Origin: Enterocola sp045654205 | Lineage (GTDB): Bacteria; Bacteroidota; Bacteroidia; Bacteroidales; Paludibacteraceae | Direction: 5' to 3' | Length of the DNA stretch: 64,000 nucleotides | NCBI GenBank assembly: GCA_045654205.1 | Contig: JAZOMZ010000002.1 | Location: 124,001-188,000 of the forward strand | Shown here: in pieces, positions 11,201-19,571 of the stretch | Layout: the number at the start of each line of letters is the position of its first letter | Position numbering within the stretch: position 1 is the stretch's first letter | The notes under the pieces: generated by a model | The model's input: only the letters and a program-made list of their open reading frames with translations | The model's database searches: none | What the model was told of the DNA's origin: nothing | Made by a program: the position numbers and the translations under genes

Positions 11201-14200
11201 TAGCAGGAAGTGTAGAACCACTTAAATAATCCAATGTATATGCTGTGGTTGCAGCATCAAAGTTTGCAATACCAGCACCATTTACAAGGATATTTTTAAG
11301 AGTTGCATCAGAATTTGCTTCTTTTGAGAATGTAATTGTATAAGTATTAGAAGCAACACCATCTTCTGCTATTACTTTAATAATAGCATTTCCAAGAAGC
11401 GCTGGAGCAACCATTGATACTTGTTGTGCATCATTGCCTTTTACATAAGCAACTACAGGAGCAGAAGTTGCATTACTTGGTAACACTACATTATATGAAT
11501 AAACATCAGAAGAGAAACCATCTAATAATACTCCATCTAGCATGATAGATTCAAGTTGAGCATTGCTTGATACATTTTGTAAGATAGCAAGTTTATAGGT
11601 ATTTACGCTACCATCTTCTGCTACAACATTGATTTCTGAAGCAAATCTGTAACCACCATTTACAACTTGTACTTTTTGAGTGTCGTCACCTTTTGTATAT
11701 GTGATAACTGGTTGAGCTGGAGATCCTTCTGAAACAACTACAGTGTAGTAGTTATTAGCTGGGTCAAAACCATCTACACTAACACCATTTACTTGGATAT
11801 CAGCTAATAAGTTGTTTGAAGATTTTTCGTAAGTAAATACTATTGTATAGATATTAGAAGCACCTGTTTCTGGTTTTACCTCGATGCGAGCTATTCCTAC
11901 AAGTTGAGGAGTAGTAACTGTAATAGTTTGACCCGCATAGCCAACAGCCTTAACTACAGGACAACGAGTAGCTCCTTCTGGTAGAATATATTGATAGTTT
12001 AGTGTTTCTGGATCAAAACCTACAAGTGAAATACCATCAATTAAAATATCTTGAAGAAATGCATTTGCAGATTTTTCTACACTGAAATTTAAGCTATATG
12101 TTTGCTCTGTACCATCTTCTGCAATAACGCGAATAGTAGTAGTACCATTTACACCACCTTTATTAATCATTACACGTTGAGCATCATCATTCTTCACAGC
12201 TTCAATGCTTGGAAGTACTGTTGTTCCAGATGGTAGAGTTATGTTATAAGATAGAGTTTCTGCAGAGAATCCTTCAAGAGATTCACCATCTACTTTAATA
12301 TCTTTTAATGTAGCATCAGAAGATACTGATACTGAGAAACTTATAGTATAAGTTGTAGTTACACCAGATTGAGCTCTAACTGTGATTTTTGCAGTGCCAT
12401 TCACACCATTTTCGTCGATACGTACAGATTGTGTTTCGTCACCTTTTACGTATGAAATAGTTGGAACTGATGTAGTTCCGCGACCTAAAGCACATGTATA
12501 TGCTGTTACATCTGCAGAGAATGCAGGAGACAACTCATAACCTGCCACAGAAAGACCTGCTAATTTTGAATTATCAGATAATTTTTGTGTAAAGTTGATA
12601 ATGTATGTGCTAACAGAACCATCTTGAGCACGAACTGTAAGTTTAGTTTCACCTTCAATTTTAGCAGTTGCCTCAGAAGCAGGGTTTTTAGTTACTGTTT
12701 GGTAAGCATCACCAGATTCCCAAGTAACAACAGGACGTGTGGTAGCTGTAGGAGCTACATTATAATCGTAGTTTTTAACATCCGGAGAGAATCCTGCAAG
12801 AGCAACACCATCAACAAAGATATTATTTAGTGTATTTACACTAGATTTTACTACACTAAATGTGATACGATATATAGTCTGAGTACCATCTTGTGCTTTT
12901 ACAGTGATTTTTGATGTGCCGTTTACACCTTCATTAACTAGTGCAACAATTTGATATTCATCTCCTTTTTCCCAAGTGATTTCTGGTACTGTTTCTACAC
13001 CTACTGGTAAAGATACAGTGTATTGTGTAGTTTCTGGAGAGAATGCAGGGGTTAAAGCATATCCACTTACTTTTAAATCGTTAAGTTTAGAATAGCTAGA
13101 TTCTTTTATTACATATGAAATACGGTAGGTACGTGCTGTGCCAGATGGAGGGGTGACCACTATGGTAGAACGACCATTAAGACCATTATTTGTTATTTCT
13201 ATTTTTTGTTTACCTTCTGGATATTTAGAAACGGCTTCTATAGTAGGATCTTCTGTAGTACCAAGAGGCATTTCTACTTGATAAGTAGTTGTAGTTGGAT
13301 TAAATCCTGGAATAGACTTTCCATTAATTAAAATATCTTCCAAGGTATTATCTGTTAATTCAGCTTCTTTGAAGGTAAGTTTGTATGTAGTTTTATATGC
13401 ATTATTTTCTGCAGTAACTACCACTGTAGCTGTACAAGGGAATGTATTACATGAAGTAATAACTACATCTTGAGCTACATGACCTTTATCTACTGTAATA
13501 ACAGGAACTTCAGTTGTAGCATAAGGAACAATAACATTATAGTCTGTTACAGCACCATCGAATGAAGGCACTGCTGTGCCATTAACAAAAATATTATTTA
13601 AAGAAGAGTTTTTGCTAAGTGCACGGACGAATGTTAGTTTATATGTAGAAATAGAAGAACCGTCTTCCGCTTCTACTGTAATAATAGTAGGCTCACCCAA
13701 TTTGGTAGAATGTGCAATAGAGATTTCACTTCCACTTAGTTTACGATTACTACGGAAGCATTCTATATTATTAGGAATACTAGCATCTGTAGCATCTTCG
13801 CCCAACTCAATTGTATATTCGTATTTATTTTCATTGAAACCAGCAAGAGGTTTTCCATCAATATTTATACTATATACTTTAGAACTATAAATAAGACTTA
13901 GGTCATCCACGATCATATAGTTCCCTGGTACTAAACCATCATTTCTACGTCCTTCTGGATAGTTTGACGCAGAAAGAATGATATTCATCTTTTCTGGAAT
14001 ATCATTTGTATAATACTTAATAGGAACTTTTATTTGTGTCCAGTTATTGTATGTTTTAGATGTTTGAATTGCACCCTCACCTATTTGCACAGCATTACCA
14101 CTTGTACCACAAATATTAGGGTCGGTTTGAGTACGGATATCAGATTCTTCATCTGTGTGTGAAGTAGATGTACAACCGCCACCTTTATTCTTATAACTAG

Positions 14201-14759
14201 CACCTTGTGCTGTTCCCATCCAAGAATAATAAACAAGATTTATATGTTCAGTACCTTCAGAAACACGTTTAATCCACACTGCCATAGTATCAGGTCGTGC
14301 AGTAAATTTAATACCGCCATCTGTACCTGCTGTTGCAGAATTTGTATCTGTACCATTTAAATGAGACCAAGGTCTTCCTAATGTAACCCAAGAAGGAGAT
14401 GTTTCCTTAATTGGAATACCAAGAATCTCAACACCAACTTCTGTATCCATCAACTTAGCCGCATATGTACCACTTTTTGCTTCCTTAGTTTGATATACAA
14501 CTTGTCCATAGACACCACCCACCAAGTCTTTATAAACATTTGCTCCATACCACAAGCCTTTACCTGTGTTCTCTCCTGTAGAACCACCACCTAGAGCTGG
14601 TTGTCCATCAAATGTTTGACTCCAATTTTCAAAACTAGGATCGGCTACTTGAAGGCCATCTGTTTTTGCAGTTCCTGTCATTACTGTTTGTGCTTGCAGG
14701 GAAGTTCCTAACAAGAAAAACAGAGTGAATAACGTAACTAATTTTAATTTCTTTACCAT
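5286..14759 (-). CDS. Giant secreted protein of ~30 cadherin-like beta-sandwich repeats
   Basis: A 3157-residue exported protein. A signal peptide (LVTLFTLFFLLGTSLQAQ) is followed by a lectin-like N-terminal module (about residues 35-290, FENW...MIVDDLSLIY) resembling the putative carbohydrate metabolism domain PCMD. I count 15 units of 80-95 residues, a second PCMD-like module (about residues 1575-1790; DNA about 9390-10035), then 15 more units. Each unit follows the cadherin-like beta-sandwich pattern: LxxIxVxGxxLxGFxPxTxxYxVxLPxGTTxxPxI, then GDxxQxV and IxVxAEDGxxxxYxIxF. The last ~85 residues (DNVCITSTPDGKWKF to KFRTTIND) look like a divergent T9SS sorting domain. Likely a surface adhesin or glycan-binding stalk; the ligand is unknown. 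The reading frame is intact, which argues for selection. Upstream lie a TACCTTTG promoter box and three iterons. Confidence 0.88.
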   Translation of the reverse strand: MVKKLKLVTLFTLFFLLGTSLQAQTVMTGTAKTDGLQVADPSFENWSQTFDGQPALGGGSTGENTGKGLWYGANVYKDLVGGVYGQVVYQTKEAKSGTYAAKLMDTEVGVEILGIPIKETSPSWVTLGRPWSHLNGTDTNSATAGTDGGIKFTARPDTMAVWIKRVSEGTEHINLVYYSWMGTAQGASYKNKGGGCTSTSHTDEESDIRTQTDPNICGTSGNAVQIGEGAIQTSKTYNNWTQIKVPIKYYTNDIPEKMNIILSASNYPEGRRNDGLVPGNYMIVDDLSLIYSSKVYSINIDGKPLAGFNENKYEYTIELGEDATDASIPNNIECFRSNRKLSGSEISIAHSTKLGEPTIITVEAEDGSSISTYKLTFVRALSKNSSLNNIFVNGTAVPSFDGAVTDYNVIVPYATTEVPVITVDKGHVAQDVVITSCNTFPCTATVVVTAENNAYKTTYKLTFKEAELTDNTLEDILINGKSIPGFNPTTTTYQVEMPLGTTEDPTIEAVSKYPEGKQKIEITNNGLNGRSTIVVTPPSGTARTYRISYVIKESSYSKLNDLKVSGYALTPAFSPETTQYTVSLPVGVETVPEITWEKGDEYQIVALVNEGVNGTSKITVKAQDGTQTIYRITFSVVKSSVNTLNNIFVDGVALAGFSPDVKNYDYNVAPTATTRPVVTWESGDAYQTVTKNPASEATAKIEGETKLTVRAQDGSVSTYIINFTQKLSDNSKLAGLSVAGYELSPAFSADVTAYTCALGRGTTSVPTISYVKGDETQSVRIDENGVNGTAKITVRAQSGVTTTYTISFSVSVSSDATLKDIKVDGESLEGFSAETLSYNITLPSGTTVLPSIEAVKNDDAQRVMINKGGVNGTTTIRVIAEDGTEQTYSLNFSVEKSANAFLQDILIDGISLVGFDPETLNYQYILPEGATRCPVVKAVGYAGQTITVTTPQLVGIARIEVKPETGASNIYTIVFTYEKSSNNLLADIQVNGVSVDGFDPANNYYTVVVSEGSPAQPVITYTKGDDTQKVQVVNGGYRFASEINVVAEDGSVNTYKLAILQNVSSNAQLESIMLDGVLLDGFSSDVYSYNVVLPSNATSAPVVAYVKGNDAQQVSMVAPALLGNAIIKVIAEDGVASNTYTITFSKEANSDATLKNILVNGAGIANFDAATTAYTLDYLSGSTLPAISYEKVDATQQVVVNNSGVNGYSITVTAQNGATTTYVISYNVIPSDNALLSDIQFYNANAEEFESIAGFDANIKEYNFTLAWRTKVLPVINAVPATKGQVITINEGGVEGATTIHVLAADGVTEATYTLNFNVEKTSDATLSNIIVDGNDVADFSADILNYTITLPYGITELPAIEYVNAEKEGKEITEQKVVVTDGGLYGVSTIKVTSEDGVNETVYTLNFKVADSGKENVLTQILVAGNNILEEGKFDYTLEIPVGSDLPQLSISKNYTEQEVKIVKLLDSYHIEVISNQAGVENVVYNVNFTYSEVQEKIYISDLTLSNNAKLYPSFDVNVEKYVALVTSENDVNAVLADGLTDEEKAAITQTRVSNRYTVTTPNRTYTVYMHYNSDVIPNNNFDSWGTAKYNSAAKPTSWKVPADAAEKRDQSYIIVTRTYKTGQEVQKNSTSGVVTLSTRNSLSVLGGYFPGVMTLGNMSVNLASANKSTISISGGVPFRNTPDAMVYRYNYANNSDTDSNKNTHIYCTLSDGDTTVKGEHTDSNVANTWKEGVASLKYNGPFSPTTMNIVMNVAHSENPADLSNDIWGAEKINEKVAEMYVDWVKFTYSSNISDIKVNGVSASKSGNTFSVEIDSEYDGEPIVDIIGEVEDQAYDVVWTIHDKYSRSATIRSYAEDASYTDYTLTITRAKSANNNLAALQVVDLPADGETLTIYPVEFNAETTEYTVYLPCTAQTLPDVVVYPQSVYATANITVADSKATITVNAENGDSKDYVVTFVKEKSNIATLKSLVVEGYDIAFDAATLEYTVTLPAGTEILPNVIYTKEIDLQTVTLSKGLTTTIDVTSEDGTETKTYTINFSIESASTSAKLSALSVANGSALEPAFSSDVFEYASTLTEASAALVYAKEFADDDLEIILTDNKATLNVSETNEYVVNFSKVLSNNVLLSNIKVNGADLDGFDPLTTDYEVYVDKNTVCDLEPVIAEEGQTMEITFDEATSTYTIVVTAEDGVTTNAETPYTVKVTVLEDNNAELAAILINGENKIAEFDADLKYTYLVKTEMPKWNSPAIPTVEVIAGADGQTVEVELNGLDEVSYITVTAEDGKTQKVYELTLVEEQSTYAYLNDIFADYVVLEGFEAEKLEYTITVPADKELPVITIENGDYYQKAIEEQIGNVLTITVYAEAGNTVDYVITFETLYTGNATLAGITLDGEMLDEFAPETTEYNVELPVGTTSLPEIGIINGADAQSTNVVTGGVNGDVIITVTADDGVTTMEYTIHFTVKLSEVDTLLDIQTNGNSIEGFDPNTFEYTLDLPVGTRVWPVITWTTGDEYQTVVAEETLVDDYNKVVTLNVTAQNTAFTNVYKVNLVIEKSSVNTLKDIQLDNVSLEGFAPETNNYVVELPIGTTEYPEVTYTLGDEYQNATLVVNDNVATINVVAEDGTTNEYKVEFVILHSSNANLAGIYVDYELVDGFEPAVTEYNYVLPFGTTEMPKVTFDLGDEWQEVSEINNGVNGDYILNVKAEDGTTNAYTIHFSVAKSDNALLSSILVGEEVIPNFDAEVFEYTYYLPYGETTIPAVNYIKALEVQVVTLVEATSINEVTTITVVAEDGKTTNVYTIKWANEESSNANLLNIFVDGEPLEGFDPADNEYEIVLPYGTTELPEITWTLGDADQVATVDVTNNVAIISVEAQDGTPNEYTIYFTIEKSAENRLKNIFVKGTQLEGFNPETLAYNIVYPYGTKESDIPTTADLTYEVFDESEQVELLNNETTLLIRVTAENGDVRTYAIVQSIALNSNTQIEDILINGKSIDGFDPEILEYTYVLPYGSLVVPEDIQYVTSDTTQTVVMAINPLGEPTRIFVTAQDGSEAIYKIHFTVDEFDPSVEPTSDNVCITSTPDGKWKFTTNCANVSVMISTLSGKVMLLTNLELVDVNVPEICSPEANGFIYNAPEGQILVYYFIHVNKRTIKSGKFRTTIND
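5590..13870 (-). repeat. ~30 degenerate ~255-bp coding repeats of the giant gene
   Basis: The repeats encode the cadherin-like units described for this gene. They are divergent at DNA level; the best-kept words are those for GTTxxP, GVNGxxxI and AEDG. About 15 units lie on each side of the PCMD-like module at about 9390-10035. Confidence 0.8.
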
Positions 14760-14856
14760 TGTTTAAAGTTTAATTATAAAAATCGGGTGCAAAGGTACGA
14801 AAAATTCACGAGAAAATAATCACTTTTTATGTTAAACAACATATTTTATAGTAGAT
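14760..14856. other. Upstream region of the giant gene, otherwise empty
   Basis: Apart from the -7 box at 14790-14797 this stretch is plain AT-rich leader and spacer with no ORF. Confidence 0.5.
14790..14797 (-). promoter_or_regulatory. -7 promoter box of the giant repeat-protein gene
   Basis: The minus strand reads TACCTTTG, 30 bases upstream of the start at 14759. No TTTG box is evident at -33, which would fit a promoter that depends on an activator bound at the upstream iterons. Confidence 0.5.
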
Positions 14857-14905
14857 TTTCGCCCCAAACACCGGAATTTCGCCCCATATACAGAATTTTC
14901 GCCCC
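14857..14905 (-). promoter_or_regulatory. Three GGGGCGAAA iterons at 20-bp spacing
   Basis: GGGGCGAAA (TTTCGCCCC on the plus strand) occurs at 14857-14865, 14877-14885 and 14897-14905, exactly 20 bp apart, in otherwise AT-rich DNA. The array begins 60 bp upstream of the -7 box of the giant gene. Direct repeats two helical turns apart are typical of activator sites bound on one face of DNA; the regulator is unknown. Confidence 0.6.
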
Positions 14906-14942
14906 TAAAATGTTAAAATTTATATTTTCTGAAAACAGCATA

Positions 14943-14982
14943 AAAAAACGAGCCAACCCATAAAAGTTAGCTCGATTTTTTT
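14943..14982 (-). terminator. Terminator of the efflux operon
   Basis: Hairpin CGAGCTAAC / GTTGGCTCG (minus strand) with one mismatch, followed by TTTTTTT, 40 bases past the stop codon of the PII-like gene. T-runs on both sides could make it work in either direction. Confidence 0.75.
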
Positions 14983-15022
14983 GAAATTTTATAACACTCT
15001 CTGTAAAGTCTATAAAATAACT

Positions 15023-15316
15023 TTACACTGTAGCTTCGATATTCCATACGAATGCTCTCACCCCTACTTGAGGGTTACGCATATCAAGTCTTTTAATTAC
15101 GCTTAAAAGTTCTGGGACTTGTTCATCTTCTACTACAGTCATTACGGCTGAGTTCATTTCAGGCCAGGTGTGAGTACCACGACGAGGTTCGCCCCCGTTG
15201 GTACCACGACCTTGAACTTGTTCAAAGAATGTAAAGCCACTAATTTTTAGTGTATCCAACATGTATTCTACACGTTCGGTATTGGCTTGATTAAATACTA
15301 TAAATACTGATTTCAT
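15023..15316 (-). CDS. PG0541 family PII-like transporter-associated protein
   Basis: A 97-residue protein with the ferredoxin-like fold of PII signalling proteins. It begins MKSVFIVFNQANTERVEYML, has the T-loop-like stretch VQGRGTNGGEPRRGTHTWPE and ends with the strand GVRAFVWNIEATV. It fits the PG0541 family of transporter-associated proteins, encoded next to RND pumps in Bacteroidota. Its start lies 6 bases beyond the RND gene stop, so it is the last gene of the pump operon. Its role is inferred to be regulation or sensing for the pump. No catalytic site is visible and the ligand is unknown. A long Gly/Arg-rich loop takes the place of the usual uridylylated tyrosine loop. Confidence 0.85.
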   Translation of the reverse strand: MKSVFIVFNQANTERVEYMLDTLKISGFTFFEQVQGRGTNGGEPRRGTHTWPEMNSAVMTVVEDEQVPELLSVIKRLDMRNPQVGVRAFVWNIEATV

Positions 15317-15322
15317 GGCTTA

Positions 15323-18300
15323 TTATTTTGCTGATTTGTCATCAATTTGCATAAACACATAGTCACGACGTTGTTGTTCTTCTTTATCACGTTCGCCGTG
15401 GCGAGACATAATACCATACATTACTGGTACTACGATAAGGGTTACTAAGGTAGAAACTAATAGACCACCGATAACTACGATACCTAGAGGTCTCCACATT
15501 TCTGAACCTTCACCACTACTTACTGCCATTGGCACCATACCTAGAAGTGTGGTAAACGCAGTCATAAGCACAGGACGAAGACGAGATTGACCAGAAAGTT
15601 GGATAGCCTCGTTTAGTTCGTAACCACGGTCACGCATTAGGTTGATATAGTCTACAAGCACGATACCATTTTTCACAACGATACCTACAAGCATTACTAT
15701 ACCAAGAGCACCAATCATGTCTAAAGAAGTATCTGTGATCCAAAGTGAGATAATCACACCAGAGATAGCAAATGGCACAGACATCATAATGATAAATGGT
15801 TTAGATAGAGACTCAAACTGAGAAGCCATCACCACATATACAAGGATAATGATAAGTGCAAACAATAGACCTATATCTGCGAAACTTTCTTGTTGTTCTT
15901 CGTAGTCACCACCGTAACGTACTGTTACACCAGCAGGACGTTCCATATTATCAACCACAGACTGAATAGAAGCAGCTAATTCACCTAGAGAAACCTCGTG
16001 TGGAGTAACTTTTACAGAAACCATACGTTGACGTGTTTTACGTGCAATTTCTGGTGGAGCAAAGTATTCTTCTACCTGAGCAATTTCGCTAAGTTTTACT
16101 AAGCTACCTGTAGCTGTTGGGATAGTAAGGTTTTCTAAGTCTGAAATACTATTTCTGTCAGTTTCTGAAAGACGTATTAAAATGTCATATTCATCACCAT
16201 CTTCTTTTAAGTAACCACCACTCATACCGTTAATACGGTTACGTACATATGTAGCTACTGTTGCAGAATTTAAACCATGACGAGCTGCTTTTTCTTTGTC
16301 TACTAAGACTTTTAATTCAGGACGGTCTTCATCACGGCTGACAATAATATCACGAGCACCTTCAATTTCAGCTACTGCACGTTTTACTTGATCTGCAAAA
16401 AGGTTGGTAGCATCGAAATCATAACCATAAATTTCAACATCCACAGTAGAGGCGCCACCGCCGCCCATACCACCAGAAAGTTCACAACTATAGTCTAGAA
16501 TTTGTGGATATTGAGCCAATTCCTTACGTATTACCTCAGCAATTTCAAAAATTGTACGTTCACGTTCATATTTTTTGGTACAAACCACTGTCATTTGTAG
16601 TTTGTTATTTGAGGTACTATTAATTAAAGCTGAGAAACCTGCATCGTCTGGAGAACCAGTAGTAGAAGATAGCATACGAACTTCTGGAACAAGTTCAATA
16701 ATACGACTTTCTAATTGACGAGCAAGTGCAGCAGTTTCTTCTACACGAGTAGTACGTTGTAATTCTGCTTTAATAGTAAGACGACCGTTGTCTGTTTTTT
16801 GCATAAAGTCTGTACCAACATAGCCCAAATAAGCAGGAACCATTGATAAGACAAAGAATACAACTACAGCAATTATGGTAATAGTCTTATTACGAAGACA
16901 AGCACCTAGAATTTTTGCATAAACAGCATCTACCTTGTCTAGCATACTTACCACATATTTTTGATACCAGCCTGCTTGTACTGATTCTTCAATTAGTTTT
17001 CCATCAACAACTTTTGCTTTTTTAGCACGAAGAAGTTTTGAAGAAAGCATTGGAGTAAGAGTGATAGCCACCACTGTAGATGTACATACCACGATGGTTA
17101 CAATCCAACCAAGTTCTTTAAACATAATACCAGCCATACCAGTAAGCATGGTAAGTGGAACGAACACAGCCACAATAACCAGAGTAGTAGCGATAACTGA
17201 AATCCACACCTCATTGGTAGCGTAAATAGCGGCCTCACGAGGATTTGAGCCACGTTCTATATGGGTAGTAATGTTTTCAAGTACCACGATAGCATCGTCC
17301 ACAACCATACCAATAGCAATGGTTAACGAACAAAGCGAAATAATATTAAGCGAACTTCCTACACCTAATAGATAGATGAACGAAACAATAAGCGCGATAG
17401 GAATTGTAGCACTAATGATAAGTGTAGCACGCCAACGTCCTAGGAAGAATAGCACCACAAGCACCACGAATAGTAGCGCATAAAGAATAGACTCAATAAG
17501 GGAATCAACAGAGTTTTGAATTTCTGTTGAACCATCATAAATAACGTCGATATTAATGTCTGGAGGAAGTTGGGTTTTGATTTGAGCCATTTTTTCGTTC
17601 AAATCTTTACAGATTTGCACTGTATTACCACCAGATTGTTTCATAATAACAAGACGCACACCATCTTGACCATTGATTTTTTCGTCAAGAGTTAGGTCCT
17701 TGATAGTGTCACGCACAGTTGCCAAATCGCGAACATACACCTGTTTGCCAGTTTGAGTTGTAGTAACTACTACATTCTCAATTTCAGCACTTTCTAGGTA
17801 TTCGCTACGCACTTGCACTTGATATTGCTCATCTAGCATTTTTACATTACCAGATGCAAGGTTCAAGTTGTTTGAACTAATTGCTTGACCAACAAGTTCT
17901 AGTGGAATATGATAAGCATCAAGTTTTGCTTGGTCGATATCCACATATACATAACGGTCTGGTTGACCAGACATAGAGATGTTACCTACACCATTTACTT
18001 GGTTAAGCACTGGAATTACCTCATCATCCAATAATTTTTCTAGACCTGCATAAGATTCTTTTGCTGTGATAGCATATTGAATAATAGGCATTGAACTAGA
18101 ACTAAATTTAAAGATAAATGGGTTTGAAGTACCATCAGGCAGATTATCCCTGACTAAGTCTATATATGAACGCACATCGTTAACCGCCTCGTCCATATTT
18201 GTCCCCCACTCTAGTTCTAGGGTAACAACAGACATATTATCTTTTGAGGTAGAAGTAATTTCCTTCAAACCATCTACAGAGTTCAAACTATTTTCTAATA

Positions 18301-18496
18301 CCTTTGTGATATTAGTCTCCATTTCTGAGGCATTTGCACCAGGATAGGTACACATAACCATCACGTACGGAGGGTCCATTTCTGGGAATTGGTCTATTGG
18401 CAGTTTTATATAAGAAAACGCACCAATAATCATTACCGCTATAAAGATAAGTATAGTGGTAACTGGTTTATTAATCGCCGTTTTGTAAATACTCAT
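15323..18496 (-). CDS. RND efflux pump, inner-membrane transporter (AcrB/HAE1 type)
   Basis: A 1057-residue proton-driven exporter of hydrophobic compounds or drugs, working as a trimer with an adaptor and an outer-membrane channel. The sequence shows the N-terminal membrane helix (TTILIFIAVMIIGAFSYIKL), the porter-domain motif GVGNISMSGQP, the proton-relay aspartates in GMVVDDAIVVLENI (TM4) and the relay lysine in VGIVVKNGIVLVDYIN (TM10). It therefore has the intact HAE1-type relay, not the heavy-metal type. It lies between the adaptor gene (9-bp gap) and the PII-like gene (6-bp gap). Substrate cannot be told from the sequence. Confidence 0.95.
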   Translation of the reverse strand: MSIYKTAINKPVTTILIFIAVMIIGAFSYIKLPIDQFPEMDPPYVMVMCTYPGANASEMETNITKVLENSLNSVDGLKEITSTSKDNMSVVTLELEWGTNMDEAVNDVRSYIDLVRDNLPDGTSNPFIFKFSSSSMPIIQYAITAKESYAGLEKLLDDEVIPVLNQVNGVGNISMSGQPDRYVYVDIDQAKLDAYHIPLELVGQAISSNNLNLASGNVKMLDEQYQVQVRSEYLESAEIENVVVTTTQTGKQVYVRDLATVRDTIKDLTLDEKINGQDGVRLVIMKQSGGNTVQICKDLNEKMAQIKTQLPPDINIDVIYDGSTEIQNSVDSLIESILYALLFVVLVVLFFLGRWRATLIISATIPIALIVSFIYLLGVGSSLNIISLCSLTIAIGMVVDDAIVVLENITTHIERGSNPREAAIYATNEVWISVIATTLVIVAVFVPLTMLTGMAGIMFKELGWIVTIVVCTSTVVAITLTPMLSSKLLRAKKAKVVDGKLIEESVQAGWYQKYVVSMLDKVDAVYAKILGACLRNKTITIIAVVVFFVLSMVPAYLGYVGTDFMQKTDNGRLTIKAELQRTTRVEETAALARQLESRIIELVPEVRMLSSTTGSPDDAGFSALINSTSNNKLQMTVVCTKKYERERTIFEIAEVIRKELAQYPQILDYSCELSGGMGGGGASTVDVEIYGYDFDATNLFADQVKRAVAEIEGARDIIVSRDEDRPELKVLVDKEKAARHGLNSATVATYVRNRINGMSGGYLKEDGDEYDILIRLSETDRNSISDLENLTIPTATGSLVKLSEIAQVEEYFAPPEIARKTRQRMVSVKVTPHEVSLGELAASIQSVVDNMERPAGVTVRYGGDYEEQQESFADIGLLFALIIILVYVVMASQFESLSKPFIIMMSVPFAISGVIISLWITDTSLDMIGALGIVMLVGIVVKNGIVLVDYINLMRDRGYELNEAIQLSGQSRLRPVLMTAFTTLLGMVPMAVSSGEGSEMWRPLGIVVIGGLLVSTLVTLIVVPVMYGIMSRHGERDKEEQQRRDYVFMQIDDKSAK

Positions 18497-18505
18497 AACT
18501 GCTTA

Positions 18506-19522
18506 TTACTTAATGATTTCTAATTTAACACCTTCTACCAAACGACCTTGACCTACAATAATAAGTTCGTCACCTTCTTTAAGGTTTTCTGAGATAACCT
18601 CAACATCGCGGTCGTAACGTTTACCAAGGGTAACTTTTACGCGTTTTGCCACGCCATTATCGTTAACAAAAACATAACGTTCGTTTGAACCAATAAGTTT
18701 AAGCACAGATTGGTAAGGAACTAACAAACCTTTTACTTTACCCACTGGAATAGAGGTAGTTACATACATACCTGGACGTAATGTTTCAGATGCATTTGGG
18801 ACAACCACTTTCACAGTAAATGTGTGTGAAGAAGGATCGATAGTAGGATAAACCATTTCCACAGTAGCATTGAAAGTTTTACCTGGATAAATGTCCGATG
18901 AAATAGCAAGTTTCATACCTTTTTTGAATTGTGGGAAGTATGTTTCTTGCACATTAACGTATGCTTTCAACTTATTAATTTGAGCAAGTTGAAGAATTGG
19001 CTGACCTGCGCAAAGCTCACCTGGCTCAAAGTTACGAGCAGTAATCACACCTGCAAAGTCTGCACGAACAAATGTGTTTTTTTCGTAAAGAGCAAGTTGT
19101 TCTTTAAGTTGTTCGTATTGAGTTTTGGTTTGGTCATAAATTTGTTGAGAAATGCTTCCTGCTTCTTTTAAAGCTTCCATACGACCCATTTCTACACCTA
19201 AGTTTGCATATTGCAATTTGGTTGTAGTGTATTGAGTTGGATCCATTTTCACAAGTACTTGACCTTTAGATACTTTGTCACCAACATCTACAAGAATATC
19301 GTTGATAATACCACTCACAGATGAAGAAATTTTCATATTGTCATAACCTTCTAATGTGGTAGGTAAAACAACTTCACGTTCAATTTCTGTAGAAGTTAAT
19401 TTCATTACTTGAACTTTTTCTACCTTTTCCACTACTTGTGTGGTGGTAGTTTGTTCTTCTGAACATGCAGATAGCGTAAATACTAACGCTAATGCTGATA
19501 AACCTGTTAAAATCTTGTTCAT
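18506..19522 (-). CDS. RND efflux periplasmic adaptor (membrane fusion lipoprotein)
   Basis: The adaptor that links the RND pump to the TolC channel. From the chosen start it reads MNKILTGLSALALVFTLSAC, a lipoprotein signal with the lipid-anchoring cysteine at about residue 20. A longer frame begins 27 bases upstream (19549), but its extra residues (MNKTINNNY) do not improve the signal, so the shorter start is preferred. The body shows the lipoyl-like half motifs (GIINDILVDVGDKVSKGQVLVKMD and ARNFEPGELCAGQPILQL) around a short coiled hairpin, then beta-barrel and membrane-proximal domains (LRPGMYVTTSIPVG). It is the third gene of the TetR-TolC-adaptor-pump-PII operon. Confidence 0.93.
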   Translation of the reverse strand: MNKILTGLSALALVFTLSACSEEQTTTTQVVEKVEKVQVMKLTSTEIEREVVLPTTLEGYDNMKISSSVSGIINDILVDVGDKVSKGQVLVKMDPTQYTTTKLQYANLGVEMGRMEALKEAGSISQQIYDQTKTQYEQLKEQLALYEKNTFVRADFAGVITARNFEPGELCAGQPILQLAQINKLKAYVNVQETYFPQFKKGMKLAISSDIYPGKTFNATVEMVYPTIDPSSHTFTVKVVVPNASETLRPGMYVTTSIPVGKVKGLLVPYQSVLKLIGSNERYVFVNDNGVAKRVKVTLGKRYDRDVEVISENLKEGDELIIVGQGRLVEGVKLEIIK

Positions 19523-19571
19523 ATAATTATTATTTATTGTTTTATTCATTTAACTGATATTACTCGCATTA

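Noticed and set aside
5590..13870. Giant repeat gene as an assembly artefact
   Set aside because: The repeats are well diverged at DNA level and the frame is open throughout, so a collapse or false join is unlikely, though long reads would settle it.
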